A DNA stretch of 22,601 nucleotides, from the NCBI RefSeq assembly GCF_042686175.1, contig NZ_JBHUOR010000114.1, forward strand, positions 1 to 22,601, written 5' to 3'. Shown here piece by piece: positions 22,537-22,601 of the stretch (positions within the stretch are counted from its first letter, which is position 1; the number at the start of each line of letters is the position of its first letter). Position numbers and translations under genes: made by a program. This DNA is from Kurthia populi. Lineage in GTDB: Bacteria > Bacillota > Bacilli > Bacillales_A > Planococcaceae. The notes under the pieces were generated by a model that saw nothing but the letters and a program-made list of their open reading frames with translations, had not been told where the DNA came from and made no database searches.

Positions 22537-22580
22537 ATAGAGAAGGTGATGTCGAATTTGACATCACCTTCTCTATTTTT
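22537..22580. terminator. 17-bp hairpin with T run
   Basis: The arms 22537-22553 and 22560-22576 are perfectly complementary around a 6-nt loop, with TTTTT on the plus strand after it. It may terminate a transcript that begins at the GAGGCTGGGACA element, or, read the other way, one entering from beyond the right edge. Confidence 0.7.
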
Positions 22581-22601
22581 ATGCGCAAATTGGGAATTAC
22601 C

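Overview
The window reads as chromosome of a low-GC Gram-positive in the Bacillales, most likely the Planococcaceae (Lysinibacillus/Solibacillus-like). The reasons are strong AGGAGG-type ribosome binding sites, frequent TTG/GTG starts, many hairpin+T terminators, and genes closely resembling Bacillus subtilis gntK, bcrC, amt (nrgA), ylbC and ydjG/ydjI. The genus is an inference. I saw no rRNA, tRNA, CRISPR array, phage block or insertion sequence.

Layout. 1-2815: a short M29-type aminopeptidase (-) divergent from gluconokinase gntK (+). 2842-4690: a gene for a protein built of about 55 G-[YF]-[DN]-x-x pentads (-), divergent from a small coiled-coil protein (+). 4724-8260: a secreted GH73 glucosaminidase with three LysM repeats (-), an MFS transporter (+) and the undecaprenyl-pyrophosphate phosphatase bcrC (+) behind a candidate ECF-sigma promoter. 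8262-10620: a small membrane protein (-), a 52-codon ORF (+), and a TrmB-family regulator (-) divergent from a TauE/SafE exporter (+) with a palindromic operator between them. 10630-12546: a lipoprotein, small proteins of unknown function, and a remnant of a HAD phosphatase gene.

12725-15788 holds, in transcription order on the minus strand, an ammonium transporter behind a consensus GlnR/TnrA box, a DUF294 (GlnD-like) nucleotidyltransferase and a DnaQ-like exonuclease. 16101-19620 holds a protein with a duplicated four-cysteine module, a membrane-anchored CAP-domain protein and an AMP-forming acyl-CoA ligase. 19781-22412 is an apparent operon: SPFH protein with three C-terminal zinc ribbons, double-zinc-ribbon membrane protein (YdjI/YdjG-like membrane-stress proteins), and a small two-helix membrane protein.

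Themes are cell-envelope upkeep (glucosaminidase, BcrC, SPFH system, CAP protein) and nitrogen acquisition (amt with its box and the GlnD-like enzyme). Most genes are single units closed by bidirectional terminators. The least explained objects are the pentad-repeat protein, the duplicated Cys4 protein, the nucleotidyltransferase/exonuclease pair behind amt, and an AAAAAGAGGCTGGGACA element found at both ends of the window, each time next to an unrelated hairpin.
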